Counted from the first letter of the stretch, positions 49,024 through 56,460 are shown. The stretch is 64,000 bases of DNA from Pandoraea commovens (GCF_902459615.1 NZ_CABPSA010000001.1:806001-870000), one strand, 5' to 3'. The notes: generated from the letters alone by a model not told the origin. A program made the numbers and translations.

Positions 49024-50052
49024 TCAGAAGGACGCGGTGGATCGCTCGGCACCGCGCACAACTTCGACCGTGCCGCCACCCCCACCGCCCCCCGGCGCAC
49101 GCGGCGCAGGTGCTGCCGCCGTGCGTCGCGGCGGCTCACCCGCGAGCCCCGTCGTGGCGATACCGGCGTAGGCCTGGTTCTCCGGCGAGTTCAGTGCGGC
49201 CTTGATGTCGCCCGCGAGACCGGCCTTGCTCACAAGTACGGGCGGTGTCGGCGGGAACAGCGAGGTATCGGGCTTGGTGTCGTCGGCGGGGTTGCGCAAT
49301 GCGAGCGTGATCTTGCCCTGCTGTGCGCCGAGCACGAGTCGGTTGACGTCTTCGATCGGGACCGCCACGACCGCCGAGGTCGCGGGCATCGGCGGCGGTT
49401 GCGGCGCGGCCGCCTGTTGCGGCGGCGGCGCGCTGGACGTCGCTGCCGCGACGGTGGACGCGACGGTGGGCGCAGCGGGCGGCGGCGTGATGTCGTCGAG
49501 CGACGCATTGCCGTAGGTCAGCACCCGCACACGCGACGCCAGCAAGCGCGCTTGCGTGTCGTCCACCAAGCCGACCGTCGGGCTGCCTGCGGGTTGATTC
49601 GTTTTCATCGTGAAGAAGACGTCCACGAAATCGCCGGGGCGAATGCGGTTGCTCACGCCGACCGTCTCGGTCACAGGAAGGGCGACGGCGCGCTCGCCGG
49701 GGGCGAGCTGCATCGCGAGGCCGCGTGCCAGCGTGTTTTGCGTGACGGGTACACCTGCGGCAAGTGCGACAAGCGGCACCCGGCCCACGACGTCTGCCGG
49801 GTTGGCGAAGGCATTGGGTGTCTGGCTGTCGAACTGCGCAATCTTGATGTCGTCGGCCGTAATCGGTTTGCCCGGAGTCAGCGCCTTAGCCGCCACCACG
49901 GCCGGGAAGCGCTGTGTCAGCGTTTGGGTCACCGCCGAGGGCGTGGCGTTCGGCGCAGGCGCATTGGTCGTTCCCAGACGCAATGCGAAGAGCGCCAGCG
50001 CGACACCGACGATAACCAGCACAGCAGCAAGAATCTTGGTGGCTTTGTTCAT
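49024..50052 (-). CDS. rcpC: RcpC/CpaB Flp pilus assembly protein
   Basis: 342 aa. One N-terminal membrane helix, then a SAF domain (about 50-115: FPAVVAAKALTPGKPITADD) and the RcpC/CpaB domain (ERAVALPVTETVGVSNRIRPGD, then the DVFFTMK segment). Periplasmic partner of the secretin, probably contacting peptidoglycan. A Pro/Ala-rich linker and a Gly-rich C-terminus add length. Confidence 0.9.
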   Translation of the reverse strand: MNKATKILAAVLVIVGVALALFALRLGTTNAPAPNATPSAVTQTLTQRFPAVVAAKALTPGKPITADDIKIAQFDSQTPNAFANPADVVGRVPLVALAAGVPVTQNTLARGLAMQLAPGERAVALPVTETVGVSNRIRPGDFVDVFFTMKTNQPAGSPTVGLVDDTQARLLASRVRVLTYGNASLDDITPPPAAPTVASTVAAATSSAPPPQQAAAPQPPPMPATSAVVAVPIEDVNRLVLGAQQGKITLALRNPADDTKPDTSLFPPTPPVLVSKAGLAGDIKAALNSPENQAYAGIATTGLAGEPPRRTAAAPAPRAPGGGGGGGTVEVVRGAERSTASF

Positions 50053-50209
50053 GGCTTGGGGCCTGTCGGCCGTTCAGTCACAACTTGCGGGACGCCGGCA
50101 TGCCGGCGGCATATCAATCCGATGCGACTTCCTGTTACCTCACGCGTGGTCCTACCTGTTGCTAGCTTCGTACTTGCTTCGTGCGTGTACTGCCCGTCCA
50201 GACCATCGC

Positions 50210-50695
50210 TCAACTCCCTCCGAGCGTCGACGTGTCCAGCGTCACGGCCGCCGTACCGATCACGGTTTGCGGCACCAGCGCGCCCAGCCCTGGCCAGTTG
50301 ACCGTCATCGGCTGATTCAACGTCAGCGTCACGTGGACGATGCATTGCGACACCGTTCCGGTCCCCGACGCTGGGCAGGGATACGTGGCATCCGCCGGAA
50401 ACGTCGCGCTGACGGCCGACGCCGAAGGCCATGTCAGCGTGGTATTGATCGCCGTTGTGGCATATCCCTGACGCTGCGCCATCGTGCCGGCGCGCAACAT
50501 CGCACGGCCCGCTTCGGAGGCGGCCTGTGTGAGCATTTGCCGGGCAAGAATGTTGATAGAGAAGGCGACCGCGACGTAGAAGGCAGGCAGCAGAATCATG
50601 AGGATGAGCATGAATTCCAGAGCAGCGACACCGCGCGGTCGTGTCGACCGAACGCATCGCAACCCTGAATTTGCCCGTGCCCCAGACCGCTTCAT
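50210..50695 (-). CDS. tadE: TadE-like pseudopilin
   Basis: 161 aa with the TadE pattern: RGVAALEFMLILMILLPAFY near the N-terminus (residues about 21-40), where the G-V-A-A-L-E-F core resembles a prepilin cleavage site, then an ectodomain with a cysteine pair (PCPASG, SQCIVH). Likely processed by TadV and a minor pilus component. It lies 157 bp upstream of rcpC. Confidence 0.85.
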   Translation of the reverse strand: MKRSGARANSGLRCVRSTRPRGVAALEFMLILMILLPAFYVAVAFSINILARQMLTQAASEAGRAMLRAGTMAQRQGYATTAINTTLTWPSASAVSATFPADATYPCPASGTGTVSQCIVHVTLTLNQPMTVNWPGLGALVPQTVIGTAAVTLDTSTLGGS

Positions 50696-50905
50696 GACGA
50701 TACCCCCCGTCGCGCACGGCGCTTTTCGACCGTGTCTGGCGACGCATGAACCTGCAAATTTGCGCGGCGTCGCCCGCGCCTCCCGTTATTACGGTGCTGG
50801 CTTCGCCAACACTCGTCACCCCCGATACATCCCCACTTTGCGATGGTCAGCGATCTTGCTGCTGCCGACGACCGGTGCCCTCACACCCTCATCCGCTCAC
50901 TGTCT

Positions 50906-51385
50906 TCATCGCACCACGAGCGCTGCGGCAGCCAGATAGGCCCCGTAAGGCAAACCCGCACGCCCCGCCCGCCACTGCAGAATTCGTTGCCACACGCCCG
51001 ACGCCATCCAACGTTCGCGCCATCGTGTGAGCCATTTCATACGACCGGTGAGCACCACCAACGCATGCACGCCCGTCGCCACGCTGGCCAGACACCACAC
51101 CGGCAACAGCGCGGGGTAACCCGCAACCAACCCGATCACCGCAAACAGCTTGACGTCGCCTGCGGCCATCACACCTCGCCACCAAAACGGTAGCAGTACG
51201 ATCAATCCCAGAAATGCGCCCAGTCCGTGGACCCACAGCACCCGAGGTCCGGTGTGCCACGCTTGCCACGCAATCCAGACCAGCGCGGGCGCAGCAACAC
51301 ACAACAGCCAGATATTCGGGATACGCCGTGCGATCAGGTCGGTCAGTACGATCGGCACACATAACAGCCACAGCAATGTCAGCAC
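50906..51385 (-). CDS. tadV: Prepilin peptidase TadV/CpaA
   Basis: 159-aa aspartic endopeptidase of the A24 family. Catalytic aspartates D16 (VLTDLIARRIPN) and D77 (AAGDVKLF) are present, with four to five membrane helices and a basic loop near residue 116. It cleaves the two Flp prepilins and TadE at the membrane. Located between flp and tadE in the tad operon. Confidence 0.92.
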   Translation of the reverse strand: MLTLLWLLCVPIVLTDLIARRIPNIWLLCVAAPALVWIAWQAWHTGPRVLWVHGLGAFLGLIVLLPFWWRGVMAAGDVKLFAVIGLVAGYPALLPVWCLASVATGVHALVVLTGRMKWLTRWRERWMASGVWQRILQWRAGRAGLPYGAYLAAAALVVR

Positions 51386-51458
51386 AGGAGGTCTCGCATC
51401 CGGTTCCGCTTAAAACCGACTATAAAAACCGCCTATACATATCAGCGCCCATGCTGTC

Positions 51459-51659
51459 TCAATGCGATGCCGCCGAGGTGGCCGCCGACGTTACCGTACT
51501 GAATGCGCTCGAGAGCACACTGCTCATGTTCGTATAGACCGTGCCACCGATGATGACTGCCACGATGGCCGCGAGAATGCCGTACTCCAGCGCGGTCACA
51601 CCCTTTTGCCGCGACAGTCTGTGCTGCCGGCTGCTTGCCCCAACTCGATTTGCTCGCAT
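51459..51659 (-). CDS. flp: Flp-family type IVb prepilin (second copy)
   Basis: 66 aa. A basic leader ends in KG-V, then TALEYGILAAIVAVIIGG as the hydrophobic N-terminal helix with Glu+5 and Tyr+6 typical of Flp pilins; the C-terminal half is Ser/Thr-rich. Cleavage after the Gly by TadV is expected. The core matches the copy at 51838 residue for residue while the DNA differs at synonymous sites. Its ribosome binding site lies in the loop of a small hairpin (51661-51678). Confidence 0.92.
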   Translation of the reverse strand: MRANRVGASSRQHRLSRQKGVTALEYGILAAIVAVIIGGTVYTNMSSVLSSAFSTVTSAATSAASH

Positions 51660-51660
51660 G

Positions 51661-51678
51661 ATTCGCTTCCTCGCGAAT
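51661..51678 (-). promoter_or_regulatory. Hairpin presenting the ribosome binding site of flp copy 2
   Basis: Minus strand ATTCGC, loop GAGGAA, GCGAAT, directly before C-ATG. The Shine-Dalgarno sequence forms the whole loop. Confidence 0.5.
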
Positions 51679-51837
51679 ACAGCATCCCACTACCCCGAAT
51701 GGCGCTTGTCTGTGAACCTGCGCCCTTCCCCTTATGGTCCGCACGATCCCTCGCTACAGCACGCAGACGCGAGGAGCCAGTGCCGACTTCTTCTGTGACG
51801 CCGAAGCGCCGTTGTTCCGATACGAACTACGTGAACC

Positions 51838-52023
51838 TTATGCGCCCGCTGCCGTGACCGCCGACTGGATCTTCGAGAACACAGAGGAGAACGTCGTGCC
51901 CAGATTCGTATAAACGGTGCCACCGATGATCACCGCGACAATGGCGGCGAGGATGCCGTACTCAAGCGCCGTCACACCACGCTCGTCGCGCGCAAACAGA
52001 CGAAAACGATTACCGAGTTTCAT
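51838..52023 (-). CDS. flp: Flp-family type IVb prepilin (first copy)
   Basis: 61 aa. Leader MKLGNRFRLFARDERG, then VTALEYGILAAIVAVIIGG, so cleavage by TadV is expected after the Gly. First gene of the tad operon and preceded by a strong GGGAGGG ribosome binding site (52028-52034). A terminator-like hairpin ends right before that site. Major pilin candidate. Confidence 0.93.
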   Translation of the reverse strand: MKLGNRFRLFARDERGVTALEYGILAAIVAVIIGGTVYTNLGTTFSSVFSKIQSAVTAAGA

Positions 52024-52027
52024 ATCA

Positions 52028-52054
52028 CCCTCCCTCAAAAAGGCGCTAAGCGCC
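52028..52054 (-). promoter_or_regulatory. Terminator-like leader hairpin fused to the flp ribosome binding site
   Basis: Minus strand GGCGC-TTA-GCGCC followed at once by T5 (52037-52041) and, three bases later, the GGGAGGG ribosome binding site of the first flp gene. The stem is short but perfect. This is the layout of an attenuator or of a terminator guarding the pilin from read-through. Confidence 0.55.
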
Positions 52055-52206
52055 CGTTGGCACACAGCAGAGCTGTCATCGACCCGAAGATCTGACGACT
52101 GAGTCCTGCTATATCGCTGATCAACTCTTGACTTCGGCCTCGGGTTCGTTGCGCTGCAAGGCTCGCGAACCTCTTTTACGTTGTACGCCAATATTTCCTT
52201 GGCTGT

Positions 52207-52222
52207 TGGCACAGCCTTTGCA
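52207..52222 (+). promoter_or_regulatory. Consensus sigma-54 promoter P1, pointing right
   Basis: TGGCAC (52207-52212), 5 bp, TTGCA (52218-52222), matching the -24/-12 consensus with the exact spacing. Expected start of transcription near 52233. No conventional gene follows for almost 800 bp, only a 22-codon frame at 52376. Confidence 0.72.
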
Positions 52223-52300
52223 CTCGCGCGCTATTTTTTTCTGATGCTAATTTAAACTAAATCACAAAAACTAGAGTCTTGCTTCCAATCACCCCAGCAG

Positions 52301-52319
52301 ATGTAAGAAAACGTTACAT
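52301..52319. promoter_or_regulatory. Inverted repeat containing GTTAC
   Basis: ATGTAA, 7-bp spacer, TTACAT. It includes the GTTAC pentamer also seen in the cluster at 52736-52786. Confidence 0.4.
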
Positions 52320-52375
52320 AGGTTGATCAAACAATACTCCAAAACTAGGCAATACAACGTGCGCGAGGGAAAACC

Positions 52376-52444
52376 ATGATTGGTGCGACGCCACACACAT
52401 TGGCGAAATCCCCTCATCAACGGCTTCAGCACGCATTTAAATAA
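52376..52444 (+). CDS. Possible 22-codon peptide downstream of P1
   Basis: Begins MIGATPHTLAKS and ends at TAA 52442. GAGGGA lies 6 nt before the ATG; the leader GAGGGAAAACCATGAT resembles GAGGGACACCATGAT of the gene at 53026, and both peptides start Met-Ile. It may be a leader peptide or the remnant of a duplicated gene. No homology recognised. Confidence 0.3.
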   Translation: MIGATPHTLAKSPHQRLQHAFK

Positions 52445-52612
52445 CTATTCATCTTTTCCAAAGCGGTCATATCGCGTTTCATCACACAAACATGGCCACG
52501 CCATGCAGCGCCTCGCCCCCTGATCACATCCCTTTTGTCTGACGACACCGTGCCTTTAGGTATTAGTACGGCCATCTAGCTATTACGTTCGATCAGGCAT
52601 TACCCGAATCAC

Positions 52613-52644
52613 CGGAACACCTGAATATCCGCCGAGGTGTTCCG
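52613..52644. promoter_or_regulatory. Perfect 10-bp inverted repeat in the control region
   Basis: CGGAACACCT (52613-52622), 12-nt loop, AGGTGTTCCG (52635-52644). No T-run on either side. It could be an operator or the 3' stem of a short transcript from P1. Confidence 0.5.
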
Positions 52645-52735
52645 ATGCATTTGCTTTTGCTCCTGAATTCCACACCTGCGTTTCATTCGTCTGCGTTCCG
52701 CCTTTCCCCAACGCGTTTCGCAACCCTTTCGTTCC

Positions 52736-52786
52736 GTTACATCCGAATCGTTACGTTACGTTACCCGTAACGAACCCCGTAACGGG
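52736..52786. promoter_or_regulatory. GTTAC/GTAAC palindrome cluster, candidate enhancer
   Basis: GTTAC at 52736, then 52750, 52755 and 52760 in tandem, followed by GTAAC at 52767 and 52779. They build the palindromes CGTTAC-CC-GTAACG (52759-52772) and CCCGT-A-ACGGG (52776-52786). The cluster lies about 210-260 bp upstream of the expected start from P2, a usual distance for sigma-54 activator sites. Confidence 0.55.
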
Positions 52787-52968
52787 AACGTCGTTTCGCC
52801 GTTTATTCGCCATTTCCCGATGGCGTTAACCCTGACTTTTCACTCCCCCCGCGCCGTCGAGATATCTCGATCCAAAAGATTCTTGTTTTCCGAAACGCAA
52901 ATAAATACAGGCTTTTCAGCCGATTGCCGGAAAAACTAGAAGGCTTATTCGAACCCCGGATCTGTGGT

Positions 52969-52984
52969 TGGCACACCTCTTGCA
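52969..52984 (+). promoter_or_regulatory. Consensus sigma-54 promoter P2 of the lipoprotein operon
   Basis: TGGCAC (52969-52974), 5 bp, TTGCA (52980-52984), as in P1. Transcription should start near 52995, leaving a leader of about 31 nt before the ATG at 53026. Confidence 0.8.
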
Positions 52985-53025
52985 GATATCCCTGCATCGC
53001 AACGCTAAAGATCACGAGGGACACC

Positions 53026-53343
53026 ATGATCGTTGGCAATACCAAACAAACGATGCACGGCGCAGCAGCCATCTCGGCAGAGCGTCAACGCATCACGGCT
53101 AAGCAGCGCGAGGCTGTGGCCGACACCGGTCGTAGAGGCGCAAGCCCAGGGAGGGGCGGTGAAGAAGGCGGTGGCGTACGCGCCACCGCCACACCGACCG
53201 ACGTGGCGAACGCTCACAGCAGCAACACGAATTCGGCCCATGCGATGACGGGCCCCGATAGCGCAACCGTAACCGCGCTCCTGTTCGCACTCATCGCACA
53301 ACGCATGAACAACCGACTGGCAGCACAAAACGTGCTCGCCTGA
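53026..53343 (+). CDS. 105-aa protein of unknown function, first gene after P2
   Basis: Starts at ATG 53026 with GAGGG at 53016-53020. The N-terminal half is charged and Gly/Arg-rich without a signal peptide. The C-terminal 30 residues form one amphipathic or membrane-seeking helix (SATVTALLFALIAQRMNNRL). I do not recognise the family. It lies 27 bp before the first repeat lipoprotein, so it is cotranscribed with it. An upstream start at 52924 is rejected since it would run through the promoter. Confidence 0.6.
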   Translation: MIVGNTKQTMHGAAAISAERQRITAKQREAVADTGRRGASPGRGGEEGGGVRATATPTDVANAHSSNTNSAHAMTGPDSATVTALLFALIAQRMNNRLAAQNVLA

Positions 53344-53370
53344 ATACGACAAAGACCAGAGGACACCATC

Positions 53371-54939
53371 ATGAAAAACATCCAACGCAACCTTCTCGCT
53401 TCCGCCGTTCTTCTCGCCGTCGTCACGATGACCGGCTGCGCCAGCTCCGGTTCGGGCGGCACCAGTGGCTCGCTCGGCGACGGTGGCGGCAGCGGCACCT
53501 CGGCAGGCACCGGCAGCGGTGGCGGCTCGGGCGCAGGCACCGTGCCGGACGGTTCGGGCAACGGGAATGGCAGCGGCAACGGTAACGGCAACGGTAACGG
53601 GAATGGCGGCACGGGAGCCTCCACCAACCCGATCGGCGTCGTAGCTGCCACCGCCAGCACGGGTGTCGTCACGCAAGTCGGCAAGACGGTCAGCGATCTG
53701 GGCACGACCCTTGGCAGCACGAACCTGCCGATCGTCAGCTCGCAAACGCAAGGCGGACTGTCTGGCGCTGTCGTGAAGACGGGCGACGCCGTGCAGTCGA
53801 TCGGCAACGGCCTCACGAACGGCCTCGGCAAGCTCGGTTCGAGCAACGACGCACTGAACCCGACGCTCACCGGCGTGACGGGCGCCGTGACCAACCTCGG
53901 TCAGGCCGGTCAGCAAGTGGGTAGCGCTGTGGCAGGCCTGGGTCAAACCGGCCCGCTCAAGAACGTGGCGCTGGTGAACGGTGTCACCGGGCTGCTCGGC
54001 GGCGTGGTGACCTCGGTCGGCGACGCCGGTGTCGCACTCGGCAACGGGCTGACGACCACGGTCAACAGCGCACCGGTGCAACAACTGACGTCGGGCCTGT
54101 CGAAGACCATCACCCCGATCACGACGGTGGTGACCAACACGACGCAAACGGTCGGTAACGCCACGGGTCTCGGTACGCCGGTCGCCGGTCTGCTCGCCAC
54201 GGTCGGCGGCGGTCTGGCCGGTGTGGGCACCAAGCTCGGCGGACAGATCAACAACCCGGTCGCGAAGGACCTCGGCGGCGTGGTCGCCGGTGTGGGCACC
54301 ACGGTGGCCAGCCTTGGCGGCCTCGTCCACGGCACGCCGACGAGCACCAACCCGCTCGCTCCGCTCTCCGCTGCGCTCGGCGGCCTGTCGGGTGTGGTCG
54401 GTGTCGGCTCGGGCACGGGCTCCGGCCCGCTGGCGCCGGTCACGGGCTTGCTCTCGGGTCTCACGGGCACGCTCGGCGGTGCGACGGGCGGTGCTTCGGG
54501 TAACAACCCGCTCGCCCCGGTCACCAACCTCGTCTCCGGCCTGACGGGCGCACTCGGCGGCGCAACGGGCGGTGCCTCGGGCAGCAACCCGCTCGCCCCG
54601 GTCACTAACCTCGTCTCCGGTCTGACGGGTGCACTCGGCGGCGCAACAGGCGGTGCCTCGGGCGGCAACCCGCTCGCCCCGGTCACCAACCTCGTCTCCG
54701 GTCTGACGGGCGGCCTCGGCGGCACGCTCACGGCTGGCGCAGGCGGCTCGGCCGGAACCGGCGGTGCTTCGGCCGGTGCTGGCGGCTCGGCTTCGGGCGG
54801 TGTGCTCGCCCCGGTGACGGCGCTGCTCGGCTCGGTGACGGGTGCGGTCGGTGGTGCGACGTCGGGCGGCAGCAACAGCGGCGGCCCGCTCGCTCCGGTG
54901 ACCGGCCTGCTCGGCGGTCTGCTCGGCGGCAAGAAGTAA
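53371..54939 (+). CDS. Gly/Ser/Thr-rich repeat lipoprotein 1
   Basis: 522 aa. Signal peptide with lipobox MTGC; the lipidated residue is C23 and Ser/Ala follow, so outer-membrane sorting is likely. After a Gly/Ser/Asn-rich spacer (about 24-85, with GNGNGSGNGN) come long stretches of Leu/Val/Gly/Thr-rich repeats, including four tandem 27-aa units beginning LAPVTNLVSGLTG. The motif TTQTVGNATGLG-PVAGLLATVG is shared with the paralogues at 55261 and 57431. Databases tend to call such proteins collagen-like, yet strict Gly-X-Y is absent. Probably a surface or matrix protein. GAGG precedes the start. Confidence 0.85.
   Translation: MKNIQRNLLASAVLLAVVTMTGCASSGSGGTSGSLGDGGGSGTSAGTGSGGGSGAGTVPDGSGNGNGSGNGNGNGNGNGGTGASTNPIGVVAATASTGVVTQVGKTVSDLGTTLGSTNLPIVSSQTQGGLSGAVVKTGDAVQSIGNGLTNGLGKLGSSNDALNPTLTGVTGAVTNLGQAGQQVGSAVAGLGQTGPLKNVALVNGVTGLLGGVVTSVGDAGVALGNGLTTTVNSAPVQQLTSGLSKTITPITTVVTNTTQTVGNATGLGTPVAGLLATVGGGLAGVGTKLGGQINNPVAKDLGGVVAGVGTTVASLGGLVHGTPTSTNPLAPLSAALGGLSGVVGVGSGTGSGPLAPVTGLLSGLTGTLGGATGGASGNNPLAPVTNLVSGLTGALGGATGGASGSNPLAPVTNLVSGLTGALGGATGGASGGNPLAPVTNLVSGLTGGLGGTLTAGAGGSAGTGGASAGAGGSASGGVLAPVTALLGSVTGAVGGATSGGSNSGGPLAPVTGLLGGLLGGKK
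54430..54753. repeat. 81-bp tandem repeat in lipoprotein 1
   Basis: Four in-frame units starting at 54430, 54511, 54592 and 54673. Units 2 and 3 are the closest pair; unit 4 diverges in its second half. Each codes 27 residues. Confidence 0.9.
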
Positions 54940-55260
54940 TCGGGCAGCTGAATCGGCAACGTCGACACAACGCTCAGCGTACAGACCTCAACGACAGGCA
55001 AACCGATCATGACCCGCGCGATTCCACCGCCAGTTTGTGACCGCCGCGATCCGGCCCTCGCACCGATGCTCACGCATCGGACCGGGCCGGGCCGGATCCG
55101 GCTCACCCAACACGCCGCACGCGCACAACGGCATCACAGCGAGCGGCCACGGTTTCTCAAATGGAAATAGCAGTACCTGAGGCAATTCGCGACATCACAC
55201 GGCGTCATTGAGCGGTCCCCCGCCAGCCGATATTCAGAACGATCAAGGGAGATAGACATC
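54940..55260. other. Gap between lipoproteins 1 and 2 with a large stem-loop
   Basis: 321 bp without a gene. It holds a two-level stem-loop: TCCGGCCC (55050-55057) with GGGCCGGA (55089-55096) and, inside, CCGATGC (55063-55069) with GCATCGG (55074-55080). There is no T-run. It may be a processing or attenuation structure separating expression of the two genes. Confidence 0.6.
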
Positions 55261-56460
55261 ATGAGCAACGCACTTCAACGCACTCTGCTGGCTTCGGCCG
55301 CTATCGCAGCCATCGCCCTCACGGGTTGCTCCAGCGGCGGCGGCGGCAGCGGCGCCACCTCGACCGGTACGACCGGCACGCCGAACGCGGTCGGCACGAC
55401 GGCCGCCGGTGCAGGCGGCGTGGTCAGCTCGGCAGGCAACGTGGTCAGCGCCCTCGGCGATCAGGTCGCCAGCACGCAACTGCCGCTGGTGTCGGCACAA
55501 ACGTCGCAAGGCATGGGCGGTGCACTCAAGAGCACGGGTAACGCCGTCACCGATCTCGGCAATGCCGTCAGCAACGGCCTCGGCCAGACCGGCACGAATG
55601 CGAACACCGTGGGCGTGACGCTCGCTGGCGTCGCCCCGGCCGTGACGGATCTCGGCCACGCAGGCGTATCGCTCGGCAGCGGCATCCAGGGCATTACCAA
55701 GGGCAATCCGCTGCAAGGCACCCCGGTCGACACGCTGGTTGGCGGTCTTGGCGGCGTCGTCCAGTCGGTAGGCTATGGCGGCATCGCCGGTGGCGCGATC
55801 CTCGGTCAGGCACTCGCGCCGACCGGACCGGTCGGGCAAGTGACCACAACGGTTTCGGCGCCGATCAACCAGATCACCAACATGGTCTCAGACACCACGC
55901 GCACCGTTGGCACTACGACGGGCCTCGGCGGGCCGGTGTCCAACCTGCTCACCACTGTCGGCGGTGCCGTCAGCAAGGTCGGCACAACGATCGGCGGCAC
56001 GTCGAACAACGGTGTGGTGGTCGCACTCGGCAACACGGTGGACGCCACCGGGAAAACCGTCTCGACGCTCGGCGGTGTGGTCAACGGGCCGACGTCGAAT
56101 GGCTCGACGAACCCGTTCGGCTCGCTGCTCGGCGGTCTCGGCAATACGGCCGCTGGCGGCGGTGGCAGCACGGGCAACCCGCTCGGCTCCGTTACCGGCC
56201 TGCTGGGCGGTCTGGGTGGTCTCGGTGGCACCAGTGGCAGTAGCAGCCCGCTGGCGCCTGTCACGAGCCTGCTCGGTGGCCTGAGCGGCGCAGCGTCCGG
56301 TGGCAGCAGCGGCAGCAGCAACCCGCTCGCCCCCGTCACGAGCCTGCTCTCGGGTGTGACGAGCAGCGCCGGCGGCAGCACAGGTGGCACGGGTGGTTTG
56401 CTGGTGCTGATCCAGCCGGTGACGAGCCTCCTGGGCAGCGTCGCCAGCGTCGGCAAGTAA
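55261..56460 (+). CDS. Gly/Ser/Thr-rich repeat lipoprotein 2
   Basis: 399 aa, paralogue of the proteins at 53371 and 57431. Lipobox ALTGC with C23, followed by SSGGGGSGATS. The body carries the family sequence VVSALGDQVASTQLPLVSAQT and TTRTVGTTTGLGGPVSNLLTTVG, then Leu/Gly-rich repeats with NPLAPVTSLL. AAGGGAGA lies before the ATG. Expected outer-membrane or surface lipoprotein; function unknown. Confidence 0.85.
   Translation: MSNALQRTLLASAAIAAIALTGCSSGGGGSGATSTGTTGTPNAVGTTAAGAGGVVSSAGNVVSALGDQVASTQLPLVSAQTSQGMGGALKSTGNAVTDLGNAVSNGLGQTGTNANTVGVTLAGVAPAVTDLGHAGVSLGSGIQGITKGNPLQGTPVDTLVGGLGGVVQSVGYGGIAGGAILGQALAPTGPVGQVTTTVSAPINQITNMVSDTTRTVGTTTGLGGPVSNLLTTVGGAVSKVGTTIGGTSNNGVVVALGNTVDATGKTVSTLGGVVNGPTSNGSTNPFGSLLGGLGNTAAGGGGSTGNPLGSVTGLLGGLGGLGGTSGSSSPLAPVTSLLGGLSGAASGGSSGSSNPLAPVTSLLSGVTSSAGGSTGGTGGLLVLIQPVTSLLGSVASVGK

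Noticed and set aside
52058-52073. Third sigma-54-like site, TGGCAC at 52058
   Set aside because: The -24 half is fine but the -12 half at the right distance (AGAGC) lacks TTGC.
52924-53025. Upstream extension of the 105-aa gene
   Set aside because: It would start before the promoter; the expected transcript begins near 52995.
52803-53072. 89-codon minus-strand frame in the control region
   Set aside because: It runs through the P2 sigma-54 promoter and has no ribosome binding site or family.
54430-54753. CRISPR array
   Set aside because: The 81-bp units are contiguous and coding, with no spacers or cas genes.
53943-55106. 387-codon Pro-rich minus-strand frame opposite lipoprotein 1
   Set aside because: Pro/Val/Ser-rich translation is the expected antisense of Gly/Thr-rich repeats; the plus strand has the signal peptide and ribosome binding site.
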